NCBI RefSeq assembly: GCF_029168945.1
Contig: NC_083602.1
Coordinates: forward strand, 31,545,323 to 31,609,322
Length of the DNA stretch: 64,000 nucleotides
Source: Cannabis sativa
Lineage: Eukaryota > Streptophyta > Magnoliopsida > Rosales > Cannabaceae
Direction of reading: 5' to 3'
Shown: piece by piece, positions 36,443 through 48,695 of the stretch
How positions within the stretch are numbered: position 1 is the stretch's first letter
Layout of the letters: every line of letters starts with the position of its first letter
Program-made: the position numbers and the translations under genes
The notes under the pieces: generated by a model
What the model saw: only the letters and a program-made list of their open reading frames with translations
Told to the model about the DNA's origin: nothing
Database searches by the model: none

Positions 36443-39400
36443 ATGGTGGAGCGGAAGTTTCTAGTTCGCCACAATAGCTCAGACTTCGCTGTCGACTACG
36501 ACACTGACGACGGCTTTGAAGTAGGTCTTTTCAATTTCTCTCACTTAATTTCTCTTCTCTCTCTCTCTCTCTCTCTAATATGGAAGTGTTTGCAGGTTTT
36601 CAAATTCCAGCTTTACTCCCTCACTCTTCTCCCACCTGAAGACCAAAAGGTCTCCAATTCCAATTTGCTATCTCATCTTTTTTATCTGTTCTTGTCAAAT
36701 TTGTATGTGTACAGTAGGTGAAATTGATGTTATGTGATTGAATAGATTATCGGAATTGATGATGATCACATGGTCTCCAACGATTCCGATCTCGTTACCG
36801 TTTCGGAGAAACTCCGATTGGTTTCGATAATTGAGGATCACAAAGAAGAAGAGAATGGAGAATCAAGTACTGGAAATGAAACTGATTTCCTTAAATCCGA
36901 TGAGGAATTGGCTCGAAAGTTGCAGGTTCAGCTGTCTGTTTTTTGCTTGAAATAAAAGGTTTTTAGAAATATTCTGATAATAATATTTTCGAAATGGTTT
37001 TGCTTTACAGGCGGAGGACGAGGCACTTTTGTTGTATGTTGTGGCTGAAAATAACGAAATTTTTGAGCAAAGAGGTCGGCCTTATATCGAGCAAGTTCGC
37101 CTGGTAATGCTTTACGTACTTTGGCTGGTTTTTGGGTTTGATAGAATGTTGTGAAACTAATCTGAATTTGAATAAATGCATAAACTAAAAGTTTTACTAA
37201 AATTATTACCAGCAATCAAACATGGATTCGTTTAAGTTTTTCTTTTCCATTTGAGTTTGTTGTTTGTTTTGCTTAGTACGAGGACCCAATGCGCCAGGAG
37301 GTTGCTCGACAATCAGTCCCTATAGATGAGCTCCAGGAGAAAGCGTTGGTTTCTTTGGCAAAGGTGAGAGAACCACAATTTATATTAGGAATCTTAACTT
37401 TCTATAAGAGTGTATAGATGTAAGAACATGACTTACTTTATTTGTTGCCAATCGGTTTTGATTTAGAAATTCATGATAAAAAATAATAGCAAGCCAAAAA
37501 TAGCTGCTGGATATTTGTTTATATATATTATCATGTCATAGGAGGGTGAATTTAATCCGTCTAAAGCAGAAAAAGATCACGCTTTCCTGCTCGAGCTTCT
37601 TTTCTGGTTCAAGCGATCCTTCAGGTGTGTTAACTTTGTTATTTGAAATGTTAATGATTACAAATTACAAGTTACAAGTTTCTTTATCAAATTTAATGCC
37701 AAAGACTAGCTAACCTTGTTACAATTGTTTTTGCTGTTGCTAAGCATATCAGTTATCATTTTAGTTTGGTATGATACTATTATTATTTTACAAGCTCTTT
37801 ATCTTCTGTTTCTCCATGGTGTGATTGTTGTAGTTGGGTTAATGCACCTCCTTGCGATAGTTGTGGCAAGGAAACCATAAGCCAAGGTATGGCTGCTGCA
37901 CTTCCTTCTGAACTTCGTTATGGAGGTTCTCGAGTTGAAATTTATAGGTAAAACTTACTGAGAAAATAGTTTTTTTTTTCCTGAGTTTTACTTTTACTTA
38001 TTGAGTTTTTGCTACTTTCTTAGTATTTTTTATCTTCAAAAGGTAACGTATCTCTGTTTTACATGTTGTAAGGTTGACCAAAATTTAAGTCAATTATATG
38101 ATTTGTGGATATCTTGATAGGTCTCATAAATCATTCCCTGGGTCTGTCTTTTCATTTATTTTTTTTATACTTGTGTTCTTGTATGTGAACTGGAAACGAA
38201 CCCTCCCATTGTCTTACATGTATTTCATTTTATATAATGCTTTGCAGCTACTTTATAAGAACCATGATTCAGTAACATTGTATTTTACCCCGATTGCCGA
38301 ATTTTAGCTATATGTTGTGTGTTATACTTTTCACAATGGGAAGTTTGCGTCTTACTTTTCAGCTGATAGAAGCATTTCTTTGGTTATGGTTTTTAAAAAT
38401 GGATGCTTATTATTGCATGTGCTTCTTAATATTCTCAGATGCAAATTTTGTTCAATGATCACCCGCTTCCCACGCTACAATGATCCATTGAAGGTATATA
38501 TGTATCTATATTTGAGCACTTTTAAGGTTTGTAATACACAAGCTCAGTCTTCTTTTTTTTTTTTCATGATCAATGCAGCTTATAGAAACAAGAAGGGGAC
38601 GTTGTGGGGAGTGGGCCAATTGCTTCACATTTTATTGTCGAGCTTTTGGATATGAATCCCGTTTGGTTAGTTATTATATTGGAAATTCATCCATTACAAT
38701 TAAACTTTTGAGAAACAAATCAATGCTTTAGTACTCTTATCCCTTTATGCGATGGGATGCAACAGACAAAATATGTGATAAACAATACTTTGTATTTATC
38801 TCCTGTCACAAGCACTTATATGTCTGTTATCATGGCCAATGCCATAGTGGTATTGTCATGTGATTTGTGTTTGTTTATGATCATTCGGACAGATTTTGGA
38901 TTTCACTGATCATGTTTGGACAGAGTGCTTTTCACCATTTTTTGGGAGGTAACTCGTTAAAGGATATATGCGTTTTTTTTTTTGGAACTATATCTGTGAG
39001 ATTTTCCGTATTTAATTTTTGGTCTTGATTCTATATTGAACAGATGGATGCATCTTGACCCTTGTGAAGGAGTGTACGACAAACCATTGTTATATGAGAA
39101 TGGGTATGTTTTCCAAACTTAATAATTTCTAAAGAGAAACTTATGAATTATCTCATCAGTTTTTCTCTTGTTGCTGCATTTTCTATTGCTGCTTTCCAAC
39201 TATCAATATTTTTCTTTGTGGAAGGTGGAACAAGAAATTAAATTATGTAATTGCCATTGCAAAAGACGGTTTATGTGATGTCACCAAACGTTACACAAGG
39301 AAGTGGCATGAGGTAAATAGTGTCTACAAAAGTATTATATATTCAAATAGTTGCTTAGATTAAAAGGAAAAAGAAGAAGATTATAAGCAACTCTTACCAG

Positions 39401-42400
39401 AGGCATACTGTTAAATTGAATCATTATCTGTAGGTTCTAACTCGACGAATTATTACCACGGAGTCTGGATTGACAAGTGTCCTCAATAAGATAACAACAG
39501 AATGTCGAAGTGGTTTTTCATCTGAAGTTATCTCTGCACTTAAAGACCGTGATGAGAAGGAAAGACAAACACTTGAAAGAGATTTATATTCTACAAATAA
39601 TGCCTCAATCTCATTACCTGGAAGACTAAGTGGTGATAAGGAATGGCGGAAGTTGAGATCAGAAATTGGTTCTGATTCCTTGAGTTGCTTTTGTTGTCCA
39701 GTTCGAATATGCGTAGATGAGCATGTGACTAGAGTTTATGATGCATTTCTTCCACTCTTTTCTTATTTTGTTAAGGAAGAACTTCCTCAGTCAGTAGTTC
39801 TTGAACTGCTTGGCTTTGTTAAAGACATTATCAAAGATCTCCAAAAATCTCCTTTTAGAACTAGGAATGTCTCGCTACATTTGAATAGTAGCCAATCATT
39901 TGTGCGTCAAGCACTGCCATTTTTGAATGAGTTACTTAATGCTCTCTCACTTGAAAAGGTTGACACAGATGGGAATGTGGATATTTGTTTAGCCGACAAT
40001 CCTGTTAAAACCTCTCTAGCTCTTCTTGTAGCCTTGGATGCTTTCGATTACACCATACATAATCTCAAGAATTGTGAAAAGTTGAGTAAAGCTTCTCTCG
40101 CATTGCCTCTGTTGAAATTAAGTAGAATACATTCTGGTTCAGTTCTCGCGAGTGGTGAAGAACTTCCCTTCGGAATTGTGAGTTGTATTTTGCTTGTTTA
40201 TGTGCTTGCATCTTTATAGTTTATCTTAATTTTTACCCTCTTAAGAAATTTACTTCATAAATTTCAGGCCACTTCTGCATTTGATGGAATGCGAACAACT
40301 AAATGGGAAGAATCAAATGGTGCTCGAGGTATTATTTTAGACCAAATGAAATTGTGGTCCTTTATTCAAGTATATTGATTTGAAATAGTAAAAAGGTTAT
40401 AGTATGATCTATCCATTGCTGCTTTGATTTCTAAATTGATTTATTCTTTTCAATACTTTGTAACTTTTCTTATTTATGACCATATAGGTTGTTGGCTTGT
40501 ATATAAGGTGTCAGACAACCTAATGCACAAACTTGTGGCCTATGAGTTAATGTCAGCCAATGATGCACCAGAAAGGGATCCAATGGATTGGTATGTAGTC
40601 TCTAACCACTTAGAGAACTTTTCTCTTGGTCGTTCCTTGTTTTATTTCTTTTATTTCGATAGGTCTAATTAGTTTAACTAGTTCGATGATAAGTTATCCT
40701 TAACTAATAATGAGGGTAAATAGGTTATTGTAATGGGGTATTGAGATAGAATTTGTAAGAGAGCATTGTTCTTAGAGTTGGGAGAGTACTAGGTCTCTCG
40801 AATACCCAGATATCAATTCAATACAATATTTTCTCTTATTTTCCTATTTCTATCTATTGTTCTTGTTATTCTTAGCTATTTGGTAGAAAATTCCTATCAA
40901 ATGGTATCAGAGCTTGATCTTGTGACCTCTGTCATGGTGCTACCGCTCTTCAATGGAGATGACCCGTATGGCTGGGTTCTTCGCATAGAAGAATATTTTC
41001 AGGCTTATTGGACCCCAGAAAGCAAGAAGGTAGTTGTGGCTCAAGCGTGTTTGGAGGGTGTTGCTTGGAGATGGTTTCAAGCAGTGGAAGAACTAGATCC
41101 AATCGAAAATTGGTTGGAATGTCGTATCACGTTATTCAGCTGGTGCCCGAAAATCGCAAACGATCCTTTCGATGAATTAATGGCTCTCCGATATGATAAA
41201 TTCAGTGCTGGAGTTTTTGATTCGGTTCATTTCGATTGCAGCAACACTGTCAGATATCCCCGAAACCTTCCTTTATGATACATATTGGGACTCTTCCAAT
41301 GGAGGTGAAGAAGGTGCATGAATATAAGCTGAGAACGCTCCCCGATGTCGTCGCCAAGGCGTTTTACATTGAAGGACAACTGAGGTTTCAATATCAAACT
41401 AGCACATAGGAGGAAGAGTTGCAGAATGATAGGAAACGACCCTGTTGATCTTCTTGTTTCTCCAACGATACAGGGGGAAATTAAGGGATCAAATCATGGC
41501 TATCAATCGGAGAAGCTCTTTGAAAAAGAAGTAGAGAATATAACAAGCCATCATCGATCCATTCCAGCGACGAAGCTTGCCTCGCCGGAGATGATCGTAC
41601 TGTCGGTGCTGGTAACGACGCCAGTATTGGGGACGATGTCGGTGTTGTACAACGAGAAGGTGAGCCAGTGTATTCCTCTTAAAATTCGTCAAACTCGGCA
41701 AGGGAAGCGATGTGGCATGAACGCAATCTTCTGCTATTGTTAATGGAGGCTCACAAGCTCTTTGATTGTGGAAAGCACGACCAGCGAGTCGTCGATGCCG
41801 TTAATAATGGACAACGATTTCTGATCTCAATTTGGGGTCGAGTACATTACCGACCTTACACCACGATATGGACAGCTCACCAGTGTTGAAGAAGACATGC
41901 GTCTCGTTGGAGAACTTCGGTTGGAGAACATTGAAGGAAAACTAAGAGAAGCCACTCCTGTGTGATCCTATTAGTCCTGATTGTGGGGGAGCTGCGTTCA
42001 TGGTGGAGACATGTGGGCTTGGTTTTTTGAAATCCTACCTTGGGCCCAATTCTTGCTATTCAGATCTGGCCTAAAAGAGTATAAATGGATCCCTTAATGT
42101 TTTCTTTATTTAATGGAGCAAAAAAATCCTATCAAGTATGGCCTAAACCCAACTTATTACACAATTTTAAGGGGGCCCACTTAAGCAAGTGATGGGCCGG
42201 TCCAATGGGACTCAGGTAGAGTCCATTCAAACTTCTCTGTCCCACATAAAACTCAAGCTTGCTCTGACAACCGTTGTCTCCAACTCCGACGTTCAAGAAT
42301 GGAGGAGACACGACTTCCACCTTACACAAGCAAACTACATAGAGCAGAGATGGCCAAGCCTGTTCCGACTTCACATTTGGTCCTGCCTATTGTGCATGTT

Positions 42401-44408
42401 TCATCGTACTCATCTCAACATGTACTTGGCATTCTGAACTTTTTCAGGCAGCCATATGAGGGTGATGGGTAGATGAACAAGTCTCTGGTGCTTTCCACCG
42501 TGCTCTGCCAACGAGTGTTCCAGCCTTCCTCTGAGGGCATTCTATTAAATGGGTAAACTCTTCACCTTTGGTGGGCTTCACTGAATTTGATTGCTGCCAC
42601 ACACAGAGCAATTCTGTTGTGAACTTTTGGCCTTGAGAGAAGCTATGGGAAATTTGTGTGGAAATGAGCCAATCATCTTTAAAAGGGCTAAGGAATAGCA
42701 ACAGGGTTTAATTAACATTTTAATTCAAGATCAGTTTTCTATCCTCCTAACAATGTTTGCTGAGTTTTTTTCTCTCATTTCCATCTTATTGGTGGGACGG
42801 GTGGGAGAGAAAGCACCAACTAGATGCATTATACACTGAAGTTGCTTTTTTGAAGCACAACTATCAATTTTTGGTGTGTAATTCTTCTCTTTCATTCCTA
42901 GGGGCTAATTGTTTTTGGGTTTTCAACTGGGGTAAGACAATGAATCCTTGACATAATTAGATTTTTGCAGACTCAGTTTTTAGTCTTTTTCTTCTCGCCG
43001 AAGCACCCTTCGCAGCCACAGCGGTGGCTGTCCTTCCACTTGTTTTGCACACACAGGGAGGAACCATTAAATTGCTCAGTTGGTTTTTTTTAATCGAAGT
43101 CGACTCATTGAGGAGTGGTGTCTCTCTCCTAGCTTGAACACCATACATTTGTTGGCTTGGTTCTTCGTCAGAGAATGTCCAAGAGGCGCAGTTGAAGACT
43201 TCATGCTGTTCACCTTGAGGACAAGGTGAATTTCAGGCAACTGGTAGGGGTGTTCGCGGTGCGGGTGGTGCGGTTTCTGACTATATTTTCAAACTAAGCT
43301 GTACATGCAGTTTTTTTAAATTTCTCAAACCGCACCCGCACTGCGAAACTAAAAACCTGCGGAAACCGTACCGCAAAAAATGGTGCGGTGCGGTGTTGTT
43401 TTTGCGGTTTGAACTATCACCAATAATTAAACTATCACAAATATAACAAAGCTTGAGCAACACTTATCAAATATACCATAAGGCTTGAAAATAAATATGG
43501 AAAAAAAAAAATTAAGTTTCAATAATACAATAATTAGTGGCTTTGGGTTGAACATTTACATATTAGACCTAAATAAATATAAAAATTGATATTTATATAA
43601 TGTGCGGTGTGGTTTGAACTGCATATTAACATTTCAAAATCACAAACCGCACCGCGCAGTTTAGGAAAAATTTAAACCGCGACCGCATTGCAAAAAATTT
43701 TAAACCGTATTTTTTTTTTGCAGTGCGAGCAGTTTGAGCAGTTTGATAAACACTCCTAGCGGCTGATATTGTTAGGCCTTAGGGTACTAAATAATGAGGG
43801 TAAATGGGTCATTGTATTGGGGTATTGATGTGGTATATATAGGAGGGTATATTAGAAAGGGTTGAGGGTGTGAATGAATTTGTAAGAGAGCATTGCTCTT
43901 GGAGTTGGGAGAGTACTGGGTCTCTTGAATACCCCGATATCAATACAATATTTTTATCAACTGTTCTTGTTATTCTTAGCTATTTGATAGAAAATTCCTA
44001 TCAAAAATTTCATTTTTTCATGTTCAATGTCATTATTTCTTGACTGATTGATCATATTAAGCGTACATATTGTTTAGGGTTCTTGAGGGAAGTGATGATG
44101 GAGGGTCCAATTGGCATCTATTGGATAAACAAACTTCACAAATTTTCACTGAGCGATTCCAGCGTCGGACATACAAGATTGCATCTCCGGGTCCACAGTT
44201 AAATGCGTTCAGGTATTCATAGTAATGAAGTATTGTTCGCTCCTTTTGAATTGAATTGAAATAGGTGCTGCCAAATATTTGTAAAGTTCTTGTCATTGAT
44301 GGTTTAATTTGTGGATTTTGCAGGTTTAGATTCCTGGCAGTTAGAGACTCTCATTCAAATTCACGGCTGCAGATTGGTAGCATTGACCTCTATTCGAGAG
44401 GCGATTGA
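36443..44408 (+). CDS. PNG1: Peptide-N4-(N-acetyl-beta-glucosaminyl)asparagine amidase (cytosolic PNGase)
   Basis: It removes N-glycans from misfolded glycoproteins exported from the ER. Seventeen exons join in one frame: 36443-36520, 36596-36649, 36746-36925, 37011-37103, 37277-37363, 37542-37624, 37834-37947, 38439-38493, 38579-38665, 38893-38948, 39044-39103, 39225-39312, 39434-40177, 40268-40328, 40488-40590, 44078-44212, 44324-44408. All introns are GT-AG. The product is 720 residues, close to Arabidopsis PNG1. The transglutaminase-like core has the triad Cys257 (RRGRCGEW), His284 (FTDHVW) and Asp301 (WMHLDPCEG). Zinc-binding CxxC pairs are at 199-202 and 231-234. The long exon 13 and the C-terminal part ([18 protein letters not shown]) form the plant-type tail with a probable galactose-binding fold. 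The start gives the conserved [11 protein letters not shown]-terminus. Intron 15 is 3.5 kb long because of a transposon. No frameshift or stop was found. Confidence 0.95.
40902..40913 (+). other. Primer-binding site (initiator tRNA-Met)
   Basis: TGGTATCAGAGC, two bases after the LTR end, is the perfect complement of the 3' end of plant initiator tRNA-Met. Confidence 0.95.
40903..41420 (+). pseudogene. Retrotransposon gag remnant
   Basis: The frame contains [20 protein letters not shown], then [15 protein letters not shown] and WLECRITLF, the pattern of Ty3/gypsy-type retrotransposon gag domains. It is open to 41,278; the continuation in another frame ([13 protein letters not shown] near 41,305-41,340) shows a frameshift. 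No zinc knuckle or protease follows. Confidence 0.8.
41421..43244 (+). other. Non-coding interior of the intronic retroelement
   Basis: Short frames occur (for example 41,426-41,743) but none shows a known domain. The end (CACCTTGAGGACAAGGTG near 43,210) resembles the C-terminal LEDKV coding end found before the 3' LTR in such elements. Confidence 0.45.
43245..43758. mobile_element. hAT-type MITE inside the intronic retroelement
   Basis: The ends are TAGGGGTGTTCGCGG and, reading in from the right, TAGGAGTGTTTATC. Subterminal GCGGTGCGG and AACCGCACCGC words occur in both halves, as in hAT non-autonomous elements. The flanking 8-mers GCAACTGG and GCGGCTGA match at five positions, consistent with an old 8-bp duplication. 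No coding capacity. Confidence 0.8.
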
Positions 44409-44788
44409 TGGGAATTACACTCTTAAATTAAAAAAGATAAAAGCACACACGACACACCTCTCTATGTTATTGATCATGCAAATAGTGGCTTTAGTGTTCA
44501 TTGGTAATAAGTTCAAGGCCTACGGACAAATCTAGTTGAAATAATTTTAGTTTATTTTTTTTTTCAAACATGAATATCTATGTATAGCAAAAACAAAACA
44601 AAACAAAAAAAAAAATGATTGTGTTCCTTAAAATATAGCTAAGTTTCTGTCGATAAAAAAGGACAGTTGACAAATATCACTCGAGTGGTGCTTCTTTAGA
44701 AACTAAAAACATTGATTAGTTATACAAGTATAACATGAAGTGTGCGTTTTATGATAGGTAAATGAAATTTGATTTCAATTTTTAATTA
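44409..44788 (+). other. 3' flank of PNG1
   Basis: It contains the probable 3' untranslated region (AT-rich, several AATAAA-like words, A-rich tract near 44,590-44,615). No other feature seen. Confidence 0.4.
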
Positions 44789-45314
44789 AGGGCGTGTTTG
44801 GAAACACACTTGAGAATTGGAATTGGATGTAACTGAAGGTAATTACACGGTTTGGTGTGATTATCTCACCACATAATTACATAGTAATTTTGTAACTAGA
44901 GATAATTGGGAGATTTCAATTACTCTCTCTAGTTCTCATGCTCACTTTAGTAGAATTACATACCAAAAAGAAATTCAATTATTTTAATTAACAAATATGT
45001 TTTTTAATTATTTTTAATTGTGTATTGACTTTCCCTTTCCTGGATCACTCATCTGTACATGTCAATACACCTATACAACCTAGTTATTTTATATATTCCC
45101 TCTCTTAACCAACAAAAAAATATGATCAACTTATTTTCTCAAATCGACCTACTTATGCCATTTGCCAGAAAAAAAAATCTATTCCATCTCCTATTTTTCA
45201 TTTTGATCTCCTCTTATATCTATACAGGTTAACCTTTCATATTTTTTTTCTTTTTCTTATGTACACAATTTTATTATTTATTTTATGTGTGATGCTATTT
45301 TATAATATTTTTTA

Positions 45315-46223
45315 GAAGATTTGAAAAACTATCCATAAAAATCTCTAAAATTATTTCCCTAAATCTATACCTATTAAAATTGCCTATATATGACTGCATT
45401 TGATTTTTTCCCATAACACCCCTCCCATTTGAAAAACAAATCCCAAACAAAAATAAAAAAAATTCTCTCTCTCCCTCTCGGTGACCACGCACCACCATCT
45501 CTCTCCCTCTCGCTGACCACGCCGCCCTACCACACCCGGCCACCGACGACCACCCACCACCACCGACAGCAGCCTCCGACCACCGTCCGACCACGCACGA
45601 CCCAGCCCAGTCCCCCTCTCTCGGAGTCGGACCCAGCCCTCTCTCTCTTTCAAACCGAAAAAAAAAAAGAACCCAAGGGTCCGATGGTCGGACCAGGGGT
45701 CCGATAGGGGTCCGAACCATCGGACCCATGGTCCGACCATCGGCCCAGTCGGACGCAGCCACCATCTTTCTTCCTCTCTTTCAAATCGAAAAAAAAGAAC
45801 TCAGGGGTCCAATGGTCGGACCATGGGTCCGATGGTTCGGACCCATGGTCCGACCATCGGACCCCTGGGTTCTTTTTTTTCGGTTTGAAAGAGAGAGAGG
45901 GGGCTGGGTCCGACTCCGAGAGAGGGGGCTGGGCTGGGTCGTGCGTGGTCGGACGGTGGTCGGAGGCTGCTGTCGGTGGTGGTGGGTGGTCGTCGGTGGC
46001 CGGGCGTGGTAGGGCGGCGTGGTTAGCGAGAGGGAGAGAGATGGTGGTGCGTGGTCACCGAGAGGGAGAGAGAGAATTTTTTATTTTTGTATGGGATTTG
46101 TTTTTCTAATGGGAGGGGTGTTATGGGAAAAAATCAAATGTAGTCATATATGGGCAATTTTAATAGGTATAGATTTAGAGAAATAATTTTAGAGATTTTT
46201 ATGGATAGTTTTTCAAATTTTCC
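45315..46223. mobile_element. Foldback element: 909-bp near-perfect inverted repeat
   Basis: The left arm (45,315 to about 45,690) and right arm (about 45,870-46,223) are reverse complements over some 370 bp with few mismatches. The central 180 bp is itself built of GGTCCGATGGTCGGACC words and their complements. The flanks TATTTTTTA and TATTTTTTT suggest a 9-bp duplication, pointing to a Mutator-like long-TIR or foldback element. Inner arm parts are GC-rich (CCACCGACGACCACC); outer parts are AT-rich. Frames up to 156 codons on both strands are mirror translations of the palindrome and not genes. Confidence 0.88.
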
Positions 46224-46639
46224 TATTTTTTTGAGTGCATTTTATCTTGTAAAAAAAATAAATGATATGAATATATGAAATTAATTTTTAATTAAAATAG
46301 GAATGACTAATATTCAAACTTCTATGGCTGGAGAACCGTACACCAAATGGAAGGAAAGTGAAGATGAACATTTTATTATTTTTACTAAACCAGTTAATTA
46401 TGAAAGACACAACAAGGGGGCTTAACCACTGAGGGATGGCAAGGGTATAAAAAGAAATGAATTTATTGTATAGAGATAAATTAGATAAGACTAAAATAAA
46501 AAATAGGATGAGAACTTTGAAAAAAAAAAACTTATGCTACCATGAAGAGAATGCTACTAAATAGTGGCTTTGGGTGGGATGAAGAAAATTGAAAAGTCAC
46601 TGTTGAGGATGACGTATGGGTGCAATATCTTATGGTGAT

Positions 46640-47306
46640 TGTAGAAGCCAAAATTGGGCTCAGGCTCAATGTCACATGCAATGTTTCTAAAGAATGCTCA
46701 AACAAGATTGGGTTGGACTATTTGACTAGTTATGACGGTACAATCAGCATACCAAGCCCAACAAGTCCAAAATGATACAGTCAAGTCAAACATTAACATT
46801 AACCATGACCTAACATTGAGCTCACGATGATCTGACCCGTATACGAGATTGAGTCTTATCACTCATCTAATGATCTCTAAAGTTATCAGTCAAACTGGCC
46901 ACGCAAATAACGATCTCCCTGATCAAGTGGGAGAGGAGCGCTTCACAAGGGGGTGAGCGGTCATGAGTAATGTCTTTCTATGGACGCCTATAAGAGCCAC
47001 TCTCAGTCGCTGAGAGAGGCACATGAATCTGAGTCATCCCAATTCTCACTTATTGTTCACTCTCTCATTCTCTCTAAAACTACAAACTTATTTTCACAGT
47101 CAAGATATGTGGTAACTTAGTTCAGTCATTTATTATCATCTTTTTTATTACATTGTTAACAAGCTTGCTGACTTGACCGTCGGAGTCCCTTCGGTCGGTA
47201 CCATCTCGGTGTCCCAAGGTTTCCCAGTTACTCTCTTATTTGTTCTACAAGTTGTTGGTGCCCGCGTACGATCATCTTCGATTGATTGTGGATTTTAACA
47301 TCTACA
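46640..47306 (+). mobile_element. LTR-like sequence (TGTAGA...TCTACA)
   Basis: The ends form the inverted repeat TGTAGA/TCTACA. The 3' part contains TTGACCGTCGGAGTCCCTTCGG and TGTTGGTGCCCGCG, a pattern shared with 62,898-62,990. The flanking 5-mers do not match (GTGAT, TTGAG), so it may be one LTR of a broken element, or the boundaries may be off by a few bases. Confidence 0.55.
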
Positions 47307-47857
47307 TTGAGTAACTATTTTTCTTGTTTAAGGATAAAGGAGAATAGGTACATGTTCCTAATTATTACTATTATTTTTGTGATAGGCTCATCCAAAAGAT
47401 GCTCAATATAGGATTAAGGGCTAGTCTATTCGTGCTTACGTGTCATGCTTTTTGTGCTTCTCGTGGCATGTTCTGCTTAAGGATATACTTTTCGTGTCGT
47501 GTCGTGCCAATTTGTAGTATCATGTCGTGTCGTGCTCATGGCCGTCTTTTTTTATGTTTAGTCGTGCTCATGCTTTTCGAACTTGTGCCAATTTTTTCTC
47601 GTGTGAAAAAAACTCAACGCGTATTTATAACACTATTCGCAAGTGAAATTAAAATTATAAAAGCTTCCAAGAAGAATTGAAGAAATAGATTATAAAGGAT
47701 TGTAACAATTTGAACAATATTGATTTTGATTCCCATTAAGATGAAGAACTAGATTTTGGGCCAACACAAGATGACAACCAATATATGTTTACTATTAGAG
47801 ATGGAATAGCTCAAAAAAATATGAATACAAGAGAAATTAAATAGACTTAAGACTATA
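47307..47857. other. Mixed repeat debris, no gene
   Basis: Between 47,420 and 47,590 CGTGTCGTGTCGTGC words recur, as in hAT subterminal regions. No terminal repeat pair was found. Confidence 0.35.
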
Positions 47858-48087
47858 AAGGGAAAAAAATTATTTGGTGTTGTGAAGTTTTTTTAGTTTT
47901 GCTAGCTCTGGCGCCAACTATTAATAATAGAAAGGTATTTTTTAAATGTGATGTGTTATTTGAAGATGTTAGAGTTTTATTGCCTAAATTTTCAGATGCA
48001 GTTTTGTTCCATGTGGCTCGCGATAAGAATTTTACAGCTCGTGGTTTGACAAAATATGCTCTTCGGTTAGACGATGAGCTATCTTAA
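47858..48087 (+). pseudogene. RNase H (RVT_3-like) fragment of a LINE
   Basis: A short frame encodes the end of a plant LINE RNase H domain (FHVARDKNFTARGLTKYAL, typically HVSRDxN..AHGLAKFAL). The catalytic front half is missing. Confidence 0.6.
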
Positions 48088-48292
48088 TTCAAGGAGATTC
48101 CACTGCCGATTGTGGTTTGTTTCCTTATTAATCATGTGTGACTCTATTCACCACATAAAAAAAATAGACTCAAAACTACGAAGGAAAAAAAGTTATTTGG
48201 GCAAAACATCTTTGAGGCTTCTTTTTTTTTTTCTTTCTGAAAACACCTCTAAGGCTTCTTTGAGTAAGATGAGATTTGTTTATATTTTAAAT

Positions 48293-48695
48293 AGGCTAAT
48301 TAGGATTTTTACCTCTCCAACTTTGACATGTACCAAATCATGACCTCTGAACTTTTCTGGCTGTTAAAAATTCTCCTAAACTATTAAAATTGTTAGATTT
48401 AAGGACTTTTTTTCTAATTTCATTTAATTTTACTATTTTAGTGATTGTTTATATACTAAATCATGCTTCCCAGACTTTGATATCTACCAAATTATGTCCC
48501 TCGAACTTTTACATGTACTAAATCCTGTCTTTTGAACTTTCATCCATGTTAGACTTTTTTTTTAACTAAAATTGGATAAAAATCTTTAAAATCCAACAAT
48601 CGCAATAGTTCAGAAGACATTTTAAACGACTTTAAAAGTTCAAGAACATAATTTAGTGTATGTCAAAATTTAAGAGTAAAAATCCAAATTAGCCT
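48293..48695. mobile_element. MITE of about 400 bp
   Basis: The terminal inverted repeats AGGCTAATTAGGATTTTTAC (left) and AGGCTAATTTGGATTTTTAC (reading in from the right) differ at one of 20 bases. Both flanks share TTAAAT, but the duplication size is not clear. No coding capacity; superfamily unassigned. Confidence 0.8.

Larger units (their letters stand above)
40687..44003 (+). mobile_element. Small LTR retroelement in intron 15 of PNG1
   Basis: The 5' LTR is about 40,687-40,899 and the 3' LTR 43,770-44,003; both contain GAGAGCATTG and end CCTATCA. A perfect primer-binding site follows the 5' LTR. Gag remnants are present but no pol, so it is non-autonomous. The 5' LTR has lost a segment of about 50 bp with the TATATATAGG box that the 3' LTR keeps (near 43,836). 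No target duplication is visible, so the outer left boundary is approximate. A hAT-type MITE lies just before the 3' LTR. It is in sense orientation with the host gene. Confidence 0.85.

Noticed and set aside
39470..40219. Separate 249-codon gene
   Set aside because: It is the long thirteenth exon of PNG1 read from an internal Met and running into the next intron.
45295..46109. Several frames of 74-156 codons on both strands
   Set aside because: They are mirror translations of the long inverted repeat.
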